Positions 15,952-22,102 of a stretch of 34,308 bases of DNA are shown in pieces. The position numbers were made by a program, and so were the translations under genes. The stretch is from the NCBI RefSeq assembly GCF_010501095.1, contig NZ_QVMP01000029.1, positions 1 to 34,308 on the forward strand, read 5' to 3'. The notes beneath the pieces are model-generated. The model did no database searches. It worked only from the letters and a program-made list of their open reading frames with translations, and had not been told where the DNA came from. The DNA comes from Dysgonomonas sp. 520. GTDB taxonomy: Bacteria > Bacteroidota > Bacteroidia > Bacteroidales > Dysgonomonadaceae. Positions within the stretch are counted from its first letter, which is position 1, and each line of letters opens with the position of its first letter.

Positions 15952-16084
15952 TCCCGAACGGTTTTTGACAGGCGGTTCGATTCCGCCTGCGGGAACAATA
16001 CACCTCCCCCGACCCCTCCAATAGAGGGGAGATAAGAGGAAAAAAAATTAAATAGTTACAAGTAGGCAAGTTACGAGTTGCAAG
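15952..16084 (+). repeat. Structured ~133-base repeat, copy 2
   Basis: The same fold as copy 1: outer stem TCCCG (15952-15956)/CGGGA (15990-15994), T-stem CAGGCGG (15969-15975)/CCGCCTG (15983-15989), loop TTCGATT (15976-15982), 12-base bulge. The third pair of the outer stem is C-G here and T-A in copy 1, a compensatory change, and the other substitutions fall in loops or single strands (for example loop CAACA to CAATA in the second hairpin). It starts after a TAA stop and leads into the gene at 16102. Confidence 0.8.
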
Positions 16085-16101
16085 AATTAAAGAATACGAT
16101 T

Positions 16102-16551
16102 ATGAGTGATTTCGCACGGTTTTACGCCCTTTTGAAACAAATGCCACATGCAGACAAGGAAGAACTTGTTTTTGTGTATAGCGACAGTAAAACAACATCG
16201 TTGCGTGAATTTCTTCGCATGGATGCAATAGGTTTCTCAAAGATGGTTAGCGATATGCAACATCAGGTTGACGAATTGAAACAAAATGAGGAAAAGCCAC
16301 AGGAAAACGAAGTTGTTAAACGTCGTTTTCGTAGTCTCATTCTTCGTGCTATGCAAGATCAAGGCGTTACGGTTAAAAATGGTGATTGGTCGGACGTAAA
16401 CAATTTTGTTGAACGTTATGCAGGTGCAGGGAAACGGCTTTCAAAAATGACGCTTGATGAATTGAAAATCTTTAATTCTCAGGTGCATAAATTATTAGAT
16501 TGGCACAAAGCCCAAATAGAGAAACGTGCGAGAATTGCATTAATGAATTGA
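16102..16551 (+). CDS. Phage protein of unknown function (possible GemA/Gp16-like)
   Basis: 149 residues from ATG 16102; an upstream in-frame TTG at 16078 lies inside the structured repeat and is not used. The N-terminal half is helical (YALLKQMPHADKEELVFVY, then MVSDMQHQVDELKQNEE as a coiled coil). The C-terminal half, VVKRRFRSLILRAMQDQGV then YAGAGKRLSKMTLDELKIFNSQVHKLLDW, faintly recalls the Mu GemA/Gp16 pattern of a basic helix followed by a short MTxxEL segment. This similarity is weak. Position after A and B fits a middle/early regulator. Confidence 0.55.
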   Translation: MSDFARFYALLKQMPHADKEELVFVYSDSKTTSLREFLRMDAIGFSKMVSDMQHQVDELKQNEEKPQENEVVKRRFRSLILRAMQDQGVTVKNGDWSDVNNFVERYAGAGKRLSKMTLDELKIFNSQVHKLLDWHKAQIEKRARIALMN

Positions 16552-16563
16552 TTGTAAAAAACG

Positions 16564-16833
16564 ATGGCATACAACAGGTATAATTTTTTGTTACGGGTTA
16601 AGGAGGTTAACGAATTGTATTTCAAATATGATGCAATGGGCGTTACAGCCGAACGTATCTACACAGATCATGTGTACCCGCAATATAAGATTAGCCGTAC
16701 AACGTTTTTCGCATACCTGAAAATTCCATATTACAAGGAATTGGAACAAGAAGAAAATGCAAAGGCAAAGCGGGAAGCCGCACGAGCCGCACAATTGAAT
16801 TTATTTGACGAAAACGAAAATTTTAAAATATAG
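16564..16833 (+). CDS. Small phage protein, possible DNA-binding
   Basis: 89 residues, 12 bases after the preceding gene. The central part (RIYTDHVYPQYKISRTTFFAYLKIPYY) has the spacing of a helix-turn-helix with SRTTFFAYL as recognition helix, similar in feel to small early proteins of Bacteroidota transposable phages. The C-terminus is a charged helix rich in Ala/Arg/Glu. No family is recognised with confidence. Confidence 0.6.
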   Translation: MAYNRYNFLLRVKEVNELYFKYDAMGVTAERIYTDHVYPQYKISRTTFFAYLKIPYYKELEQEENAKAKREAARAAQLNLFDENENFKI

Positions 16834-16837
16834 GGTT

Positions 16838-17038
16838 ATGTACGAATATTACGAACTTATGACGGATGAAGACTTTGCGGAAATGCGACGACAAGCGCAA
16901 AAATTGATAGATCAATTTAACGCAAACGAGAAAAATATGATACGTGTGCAATTGGACAAAAGCACAGTTGTTGAGATCGCTTCTGGCAAAGACGCAGACA
17001 GGATTATTAAACGGTTGATGAAAGGTAAGATAAACTAA
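16838..17038 (+). CDS. Small acidic/helical phage protein of unknown function
   Basis: 66 residues from ATG 16838, four bases after the preceding stop; the longer frame from 16805 would overlap it. Residues 1-40 form one charged helix (YYELMTDEDFAEMRRQAQKL), then a strand-like MIRVQLDKSTVVEIAS and a basic end (RIIKRLMKGK). It is not recognised. Clearly part of the early operon, with three bases to the next gene. Confidence 0.55.
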   Translation: MYEYYELMTDEDFAEMRRQAQKLIDQFNANEKNMIRVQLDKSTVVEIASGKDADRIIKRLMKGKIN

Positions 17039-17041
17039 AAT

Positions 17042-17818
17042 ATGACTTTACAAGAAAAAATAAATCATGCTATTACTGTTATCCGTAAAGCAGAAAAACT
17101 CGCATTAAAATATAGTGATGAGGGTTTTCATCTGGCTTTTTCGGGGGGTAAAGATAGCCAAGTTATTTATCATCTTGCAAAGATGGCAGGTGTAAAATTT
17201 AAAGCCTATTTCTATAAGACATCTGTTGACCCAAAAGAATTGTTATCATTCATTCGAAACAATTATCCTGATGTTGAGTGGATTCGTCCAAAATACACAA
17301 TGTTTCAATTGATTTTGAAAAAGAAAAACTTACCTACTCGCAGAAGTCGTTTTTGTTGTGAATATATCAAAGAAAAACAAGGTTTGAACAGGGTTGTAAT
17401 AATCGGAATAAGAAAATCAGAAAGTACAAACCGTTCGAAAAGAATAGAATTTACATCAGATTGTAAAAATGGTTGTGATAAAAACCTATTGTCACCAATA
17501 TTGGAATTTACAGACCGTGAAGTATGGTTGTTTCTAAGAATGTTTGGTATAGAGGCTTGTTCTGTATATAAAAAACAACGCAGAATCGGTTGCATTGGCT
17601 GTCCTCTTAATAGAAATATGTTGAAAGAATTATTACAATACCCTAAGATAATGAAAGTATATATTAATACTTGTCAGAAGATTATAGACCGATATCCGAA
17701 TTGCAAATTTGCGCAGAATTTTAAAGATGGTCAGGACGCTTTTAATTGGTGGGTTTCTGACATGAGCGTAAAAGAATATATCTCACTGAGAGACAGACAA
17801 TATAAAATAGAATTTTAA
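17042..17818 (+). CDS. PAPS/APS-reductase-like PP-loop enzyme
   Basis: An adenine-nucleotide alpha-hydrolase-fold enzyme of the phosphoadenylyl-sulfate reductase/DndC group. The PP-loop SGGKDS lies at 34-39. Cys105-Cys106 and Cys184-x2-Cys187 (CIGC) give the CC-X77-CxxC layout of 4Fe-4S APS reductases; Cys141, Cys145 and Cys173 are extra. The 258-residue length fits. Phage copies may serve nucleotide thiolation, DNA modification or sulfur metabolism, and which one cannot be told here. No dndB/D/E partner genes are in the window. It sits in an otherwise small-gene early operon with 3 bases to the gene upstream. Confidence 0.8.
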   Translation: MTLQEKINHAITVIRKAEKLALKYSDEGFHLAFSGGKDSQVIYHLAKMAGVKFKAYFYKTSVDPKELLSFIRNNYPDVEWIRPKYTMFQLILKKKNLPTRRSRFCCEYIKEKQGLNRVVIIGIRKSESTNRSKRIEFTSDCKNGCDKNLLSPILEFTDREVWLFLRMFGIEACSVYKKQRRIGCIGCPLNRNMLKELLQYPKIMKVYINTCQKIIDRYPNCKFAQNFKDGQDAFNWWVSDMSVKEYISLRDRQYKIEF

Positions 17819-17831
17819 AAACTAAAATATT

Positions 17832-18350
17832 ATGGATTATTGGGACTTCCTGTGGTATCTGCTTTTTGAACATGAAACCGAAGCGGATAACTCTATAACT
17901 ACAAAGAGGAACGGGCAAAAGAAAAATACTATGAACAAAAATATAAAGATAATGAAAGAGAATAACAAACTGAACAATTTACTTTTTAAGTTGAAAGCAT
18001 TGGCAGATCAGGGCGTTGGTGGTGAAAAGGAAACCGCAGAAAGAATGCTTAAAGATTTATTAAAAAAACATGGTTTAACCATAGCCGATGTGTTTAAACA
18101 GGATTTAAAGAAGTTTGAATTTAAAGTTCCTGCAAAGCATGAATGGTTATTTTGGCGTGTTGTCTGGAGTGTTATTATTGATTGGGATTACACATACTGG
18201 AGAAGCTCTAGGTATAGGACACACATAACGCTCGAAATTGATAACTCTCAATTTATTGAGATAGAAGCAAAGTTTGATTTTTATGTAAAAGATTTTGAAT
18301 CACAATTAGATTTGTTTAAATCTGCTTATACACACAAAAATAAATTATAA
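17832..18350 (+). CDS. DUF2786-like phage protein, apparently fused to a frameshifted small upstream gene
   Basis: The 172-codon frame has a hydrophobic/acidic start (MDYWDFLWYLLFEHETEADN), then from residue 41 a different protein: LKALADQGVGGEKETAERML followed by a KKHGLTIADV segment resembles the DUF2786 helical pattern, with a Trp-rich part (LFWRVVWSVIIDWDYTYW) after it. ATGs at 17931 and 17952 are likely starts of the second protein. Between, another frame (17891-17965) reads NYKEERAKEKYYEQKYKDNERE, much more protein-like than the frame used, and ends in TAA at 17963-17965. This suggests an indel near 17888-17910 merged two overlapping genes. See also the in-frame remnant after the stop. 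Confidence 0.6.
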   Translation: MDYWDFLWYLLFEHETEADNSITTKRNGQKKNTMNKNIKIMKENNKLNNLLFKLKALADQGVGGEKETAERMLKDLLKKHGLTIADVFKQDLKKFEFKVPAKHEWLFWRVVWSVIIDWDYTYWRSSRYRTHITLEIDNSQFIEIEAKFDFYVKDFESQLDLFKSAYTHKNKL

Positions 18351-18488
18351 GCGAATCAATCACGTGAAAAAGAAGATCAAGATGATGAGAAATACGAAAA
18401 ACCATCAGTCGACCGAGCAAAGATGTTTAAAATATCGGCAATGATGGACGGAATAGATAAAGCACAATTCAACAAACAATTAGAGTAA
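18351..18488 (+). pseudogene. In-frame C-terminal remnant after a premature TAA
   Basis: Directly after the TAA at 18348-18350 the same frame stays open for 45 codons to a second TAA at 18486-18488. It reads as charged, protein-like sequence (SREKEDQDDEKYEKPSVDRA, then MFKISAMMDGIDKAQFNKQLE). A single CAA to TAA change at 18348 would explain it. The alternative is a tiny separate gene from ATG 18423 or stop-codon readthrough. It lies 4 bases before the next start. Confidence 0.5.
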
Positions 18489-18492
18489 TAAA

Positions 18493-19032
18493 ATGATAAC
18501 TGAATTCGCAAAAATAACGGGTATTTCGGCACATGTTTTATTGAGCAATAGCCGTCAGAAAGATGTTGTTGCGGCACGTCACGTTTATTGGACGTTGTTA
18601 CATGAGGTGGGTTTTCCATATTTAACTATTGCCCGATTGAATAACAGAAACCATGCAACTGTAATAATAGCCATACACCACACGAAAGAATTGCTTTCGG
18701 TTAAAGACAGCATTGTAAATGAGATTTATAATAACACCAAACATCTAATTGAATTGAAAATGAGTCAAATAGGAAAAGAAATTTTAGAAATAGAACCTCG
18801 TCTGAATTATAGCAATCAAAAAGCAAATATAGAATGCTATACATCAAAAATATACCGTTGTCCACAGTGCTACGGTGCAGGTGGAAAGCATTACGACCAA
18901 CACGACAAAGGCGGTGAACGATATGAAGCATGTTCCAATTGTAACGGAACGGGTGAGGTTCAGGGCAGAATCACGATTGAGTGGGTTTCTGTGGGAGAAA
19001 TAAAGGAGAAATTTAAAGCCAAAGAAGAATGA
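18493..19032 (+). CDS. DnaA domain-IV-like protein fused to a DnaJ-type zinc finger
   Basis: Residues 20-70 (RQKDVVAARHVYWTLLHEVG, TIARLNNRNHATVIIAIHH) match the C-terminal DNA-binding domain of DnaA, which reads DnaA boxes: the helix-turn-helix is followed by the signature-like NRNHATV (DnaA: RDHTTV). There is no AAA+ ATPase domain. The C-terminal part has CPQCYGAG (Cys123, Cys126) and CSNCNGTG (Cys147, Cys150), two CxxCxGxG units as in the DnaJ zinc centre. The fusion is unusual. It may bind origin-type boxes or regulate middle transcription; function is inferred. It overlaps the next gene by ATGA. Confidence 0.75.
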   Translation: MITEFAKITGISAHVLLSNSRQKDVVAARHVYWTLLHEVGFPYLTIARLNNRNHATVIIAIHHTKELLSVKDSIVNEIYNNTKHLIELKMSQIGKEILEIEPRLNYSNQKANIECYTSKIYRCPQCYGAGGKHYDQHDKGGERYEACSNCNGTGEVQGRITIEWVSVGEIKEKFKAKEE

Positions 19033-19235
19033 AAAATGAAAAACTACCCAAGAAGCGAGAGCGCAAAAACAACACTATGCAGTGTGTTATTTACAGACTG
19101 AGAAAAAAGGGTATTCGAATTGACATGAGAAACAGAACAATATTTTTCAATTTTGAGAATCCCGACAGTATAGATTTTAGAGGTGTTGAACGATTGTGTA
19201 GTGAATTTGGATTTGGTTTGCAGTATGAATTTTGA
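19029..19235 (+). CDS. Small basic phage protein of unknown function
   Basis: 68 residues from the ATG overlapping the previous stop; an ATG at 19077 would give a 52-residue form without the highly basic KKRERKN leader. The rest (YRLRKKGIRIDMRNRTIFFN, then VERLCSEFGFGLQYEF) alternates strands and one helix. It is not recognised. Confidence 0.5.
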   Translation: MKNEKLPKKRERKNNTMQCVIYRLRKKGIRIDMRNRTIFFNFENPDSIDFRGVERLCSEFGFGLQYEF

Positions 19236-19250
19236 AGAAATATAAAAGAT

Positions 19251-19568
19251 ATGAATAAACCTATCTTACATCTAAATCTTTGTTCTAAATGGTATGACAT
19301 GATAGAACTTGGTCTAAAATTGGAGGAATACAGGGAAGATAAATCTTATTGGAATAGAGTATTTATTGAGGGGAGTATAAAAATAAAAGGAAAACTATAT
19401 AAGCCCAAAGATATTATAGTTTGTTTTTCAAATGGTTACTCTAAAAATAGGCGACAAATGTATATGGAAATACAAGATTTGATATATTCAAAAGGTAAAC
19501 AGAAATGGGGTGCAAAGATTGACAAGAATTATCATATATTAGTTTTAGGGCAAAAGATAAATTATTAA
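19251..19568 (+). CDS. ASCH/PUA-like domain protein
   Basis: 105 residues. The start ILHLNLCSKWYDMIELGLKL is the typical ASCH opening (a strand, then a helix with WYDMI and a Gly/Lys turn), followed by EEYREDKSYW, IIVCFSNGYSK and a final strand ILVLG. ASCH domains are RNA- or nucleotide-binding beta barrels common in phage early regions, and some have ribonuclease or amidohydrolase activity. The exact activity here is unknown. It is the last gene before an intrinsic terminator. Confidence 0.7.
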   Translation: MNKPILHLNLCSKWYDMIELGLKLEEYREDKSYWNRVFIEGSIKIKGKLYKPKDIIVCFSNGYSKNRRQMYMEIQDLIYSKGKQKWGAKIDKNYHILVLGQKINY

Positions 19569-19589
19569 AATATTTTAGTTAATTTTACG

Positions 19590-19621
19590 GGTGGCACAAT
19601 AACGTGTCGCCTATTTTTTTT
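19590..19621 (+). terminator. Intrinsic terminator of the early operon
   Basis: GGTGGCAC (19590-19597) pairs with GTGTCGCC (19604-19611), with two G-U pairs and a 6-base loop, followed by a T-rich tract to 19621. It lies 22 bases after the ASCH gene and 9 bases before the next ATG, so it could also act as an attenuator for that gene. Confidence 0.7.
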
Positions 19622-19629
19622 ATTATGAT

Positions 19630-20055
19630 ATGAAGAAATTTCTACTATACGGATGTTTAGCAGCAATTGTATTGCTTGTCTATGCTGTTTATACATCTAA
19701 AGATGAACGAGAACAAATATTGAAAGAGATTGATGCACCACCCAGTTCGGCGGTTGTTCGTGGCGATATGGGTGAGATAGAAGATGTGTCTACACCTTTT
19801 GCCCGTCGCCGTGTTGTAAATGTAACTATGCCAAACCGTACGGGTAATGATTATCTGGAAAAAGAAATACGATTTGCATTGCAATCGGTTTATAACACAT
19901 ACCCCGATGTGAATGCTATAATGGTGCGGCTGTTTATAAAGGGTGAAAATACGGTTATTGCTCAGGGTGTTTTTGCTCCTTATGGCAGTTGGAGTAATGC
20001 CGACCAGAATGTAAGTAGAGATAAATATAAAGTGAAAATAATATTGCCTCAATAA
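19630..20055 (+). CDS. Membrane-anchored phage protein of unknown function
   Basis: 141 residues. An N-terminal membrane segment (FLLYGCLAAIVLLVYAVYT, about residues 4-22) is followed by a soluble domain with strand/helix alternation (RRVVNVTMPNRTGNDYLEKE, IRFALQSVYNTYPDVNAIMVRLF). Cys9 is inside the hydrophobic segment and the lipobox match is poor, so a simple anchor is more likely than a lipoprotein. It lies between two terminators, so it probably has its own promoter, and might alter the envelope in the lysogen; this is speculation. Confidence 0.6.
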   Translation: MKKFLLYGCLAAIVLLVYAVYTSKDEREQILKEIDAPPSSAVVRGDMGEIEDVSTPFARRRVVNVTMPNRTGNDYLEKEIRFALQSVYNTYPDVNAIMVRLFIKGENTVIAQGVFAPYGSWSNADQNVSRDKYKVKIILPQ

Positions 20056-20089
20056 ACAACAAAGCCTCTGAATAAGAGGCTTTGTTGTT
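20055..20089. terminator. Strong bidirectional terminator between convergent genes
   Basis: A perfect 15-base stem (20055-20069 with 20075-20089; core AAAGCCTCT/AGAGGCTTT) with a 5-base loop overlaps the stop codons of the two converging genes. It separates the plus-strand early region from the minus-strand head block. Confidence 0.9.
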
Positions 20090-20639
20090 ATAATACATAT
20101 TTAATCTTTTCCTTTATAGTTCCCGAAATAGGTATCTTTTCAATGATGCCGTTGATGTATTTCCGTATTCCTGTTATTTTTCGGCTGATGGTGCATGTGA
20201 ATGTTATTTGATGGTAATTGAAATAATCCGTCGAAACAGGGCGTTCGTCCGAAAGAATCAATTGCGACGTTTCTTCTGTGGCTATTCCCTCAATTACATT
20301 AATAACCGTTTCGTAATAATCAATCTTTTTGCAAGCGTCGGGCAATCCTGAAATATTGGTTGTGTCTTCCAGTGCATCAGTAACCACATGAACAACTAAC
20401 GACAGCTCACCGATACGGACAGCACTCTTTTTTTGCCAATCAATTGAGTAGTCGAAAAATAAGGCGGGGCATCTAAAACCCTCAAATTGATCGGGCATAT
20501 CGGGTTGACTATCGTAAAGGTCAATATAGACGGGCGGTTCTGCATTGATCAGCCTGAATAATGAGTTTTCGGGGTCGTTATCGTAAAGGTCGTTTTCAGT
20601 TTCAAAAGCCTTTAAAAGAGCCTGATATAATATTTTCAT
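20088..20639 (-). CDS. Possible tail terminator/neck protein (DUF1834/gp37-like)
   Basis: 183 residues, last gene of the minus-strand head block. A helical start (LYQALLKAFETEND), then LFRLINAEPPVYIDLY, and a strand-rich middle (SAVRIGELSLVVHVVTD) followed by a helix (YYETVINVIEGI) and a final strand (YHQITFTCTISRKI). Tail terminators of contractile phages share this layout and size, and such a gene is otherwise missing here. The assignment is by pattern and position only. Its ATG is preceded by the TTACAAG-type leader repeat. Confidence 0.5.
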   Translation of the reverse strand: MKILYQALLKAFETENDLYDNDPENSLFRLINAEPPVYIDLYDSQPDMPDQFEGFRCPALFFDYSIDWQKKSAVRIGELSLVVHVVTDALEDTTNISGLPDACKKIDYYETVINVIEGIATEETSQLILSDERPVSTDYFNYHQITFTCTISRKITGIRKYINGIIEKIPISGTIKEKIKYVL

Positions 20640-20644
20640 AATAT

Positions 20645-20680
20645 AATAGTTACAAGTTACAAGTAAACGAGTTACAAGTA
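20645..20680. repeat. TTACAAGT tandem leader repeat
   Basis: Three to four degenerate units of AGTTACAA(G) lie directly upstream of the minus-strand gene at 20639. Related stretches are at 12687-12718, 16053-16084 and 25858-25904, each next to a gene start and all in the same plus-strand orientation. Confidence 0.5.
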
Positions 20681-20719
20681 TTTTTCGTTAATAATTTTTC
20701 ATTCTTCATTTTTTATGTG

Positions 20720-20802
20720 TATATTTGTTGTGTCGGGGATGCGTCCCGGACGACCCAAAGCGAAACATTTAACTTCGGTTGTTGTTTCGCTTTGGTATTT
20801 TT
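20720..20802 (+). ncRNA. Candidate phage small RNA in the head block
   Basis: TATATTTG (20720-20727) is an exact TAnnTTTG box. About 5 bases later, a hairpin forms between 20732-20739 and 20744-20751 (seven of eight pairs, TGCG loop). An intrinsic terminator follows: a perfect 13-base stem, CCAAAGCGAAACA (20755-20767) with TGTTTCGCTTTGG (20783-20795), topped by a cUUCGg tetraloop, then TATTTTT. The predicted RNA is about 70 bases, on the plus strand in a gap between two minus-strand genes, and its end reaches the stop of the Mu F-like gene. Confidence 0.5.
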
Positions 20803-22060
20803 AAGGGCGTTTAAATTTTAGCACTTTCCCATCGTTTATAATGATAATACGCTCAATATTCTTTCTGTCGTTAAGTTGCCATTGACCATTAATGAACATG
20901 TCTATATATCCCTCGGTTAGCACTTCTTTTGTTTTTATGACAACCGTGTCGGCTTGTGTCGCTGCTTGTTGCACCCGCTTCGACATATTGTTTTTTCCTG
21001 TCTCTTTAAATTCGGCGGGTTTGCCGTCAATGAACGCATCAGGACATTTAGTCGGGTGATTTTCTGCATAGTCTTCACCATATAGCCGTTTTCGCAATTC
21101 CGTTTCTTTTTCGTGCAATCGGGGTAACAGTTTAATATCCTTTTCGCCACTTTCGCCCAATAGCTGTGCTATGGCTCTGTTTTCTTCGGCTTCCGGCTCG
21201 TGTTGCAACATAGCATGTTCGTCGTATTCCCGACGTGACCTGTATGCGTAATCTTCGGGTAAATATTGCATCGCACGTCTTAATACATCTTTCGGAACTC
21301 CGTCGTAATACGGGTGATTCTTCGGGAATAGCAGACCTGTCTTAGATAGGTTGGTCTTGAACATTTTTTGCATAGGTGGCAATTGTAACGGTGTGGGTGT
21401 TGCCTGTGCGTCACTCTCAGGCAATTGTATAGCTTCACATCGACAATTCCAACCGTTTGGCGGGTAATAAGTTTCCCAAAAATCGTCGTTTACATGCCTA
21501 GTGATTCCGTCTAACAATTGATGCGATGCCCGTACCCTGCTGTCACCAACCGTTTGGTATTGCAACATCGGAAATATATCCGCCTCGTTTTCGTATTCCA
21601 CCCAACGAGCCGCCGCCGTTGCAGATGCAACAGCCGTTTGATATTCCGTTTGCAACCAATCAACGTTATATTTGTAACCCAATTCTTCAACTGCGGCTCT
21701 GAAATCGTTGAACTCTCTCAGGTTCCCGTCTTCATCAACCAAAGTCAATGTAATATCTTGCAGTTGTTGATAGTTTTTCGCCGCCGAAAAACTGAACACA
21801 TTTTCAACCAACTTTTCTAACATCAAATGATCGGGCGTTTCCCAGTCTGCGCCAATATCGCCGTAACCCTTTTTTATGGCGTCTATCAGTTCATCGGCAG
21901 TTTCTTTCACCAATTCAGGCGAATAGTGTTTGTTGTTTTGAGAATTATATACATCATCGGCTAATTTCCTTATCAGGTCGTCAAAGTTGTTTGTGAATGT
22001 ATGATCTGAAACGGTTTTGTGTCCGCCGCAACATTGGCATGGTTCGTATAATTTCCGCAC
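20801..22060 (-). CDS. Mu F-type minor head protein with C-terminal PD-(D/E)XK nuclease-like domain
   Basis: Residues 80-215 carry the phage Mu F/SPP1 gp7 minor head domain: RVRASHQLLDG (176-184 region) and YYPPNGWNCRCEA (198-210). A linker leads to a C-terminal domain (about 310-419) with CPDAFIDGKPAEFKE: Pro340-Asp341 and Glu350-x-Lys352 make a PD-(D/E)XK motif, then a helix RVQQAATQADTVVI. This resembles CdiA-type toxin nuclease domains and the nuclease domains known to be fused to Mu F proteins in other phages. It would ride in the capsid and may act on nucleic acid on entry. The start is GTG 22060, right after a hairpin. Confidence 0.8.
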   Translation of the reverse strand: MRKLYEPCQCCGGHKTVSDHTFTNNFDDLIRKLADDVYNSQNNKHYSPELVKETADELIDAIKKGYGDIGADWETPDHLMLEKLVENVFSFSAAKNYQQLQDITLTLVDEDGNLREFNDFRAAVEELGYKYNVDWLQTEYQTAVASATAAARWVEYENEADIFPMLQYQTVGDSRVRASHQLLDGITRHVNDDFWETYYPPNGWNCRCEAIQLPESDAQATPTPLQLPPMQKMFKTNLSKTGLLFPKNHPYYDGVPKDVLRRAMQYLPEDYAYRSRREYDEHAMLQHEPEAEENRAIAQLLGESGEKDIKLLPRLHEKETELRKRLYGEDYAENHPTKCPDAFIDGKPAEFKETGKNNMSKRVQQAATQADTVVIKTKEVLTEGYIDMFINGQWQLNDRKNIERIIIINDGKVLKFKRP

Positions 22061-22070
22061 TTTATCATCG

Positions 22071-22102
22071 GGGGCAGGCGTGGCGGCTTTGTCGCTTGCC
22101 CC
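22071..22102 (-). promoter_or_regulatory. Hairpin before the GTG start of the minor head gene
   Basis: A 10-base stem (GGGGCAGGCG at 22071-22080 with CGCTTGCCCC at 22093-22102, one G-U pair) with a 12-base loop fills most of the 41-base gap between the portal stop and the next start. There is no T-run. It may limit or couple translation of the minor head gene. Confidence 0.5.

Noticed and set aside
16078-16101. TTG start for the gene at 16102
   Set aside because: It lies in the conserved repeat shared with the transposase leader, so it is non-coding.
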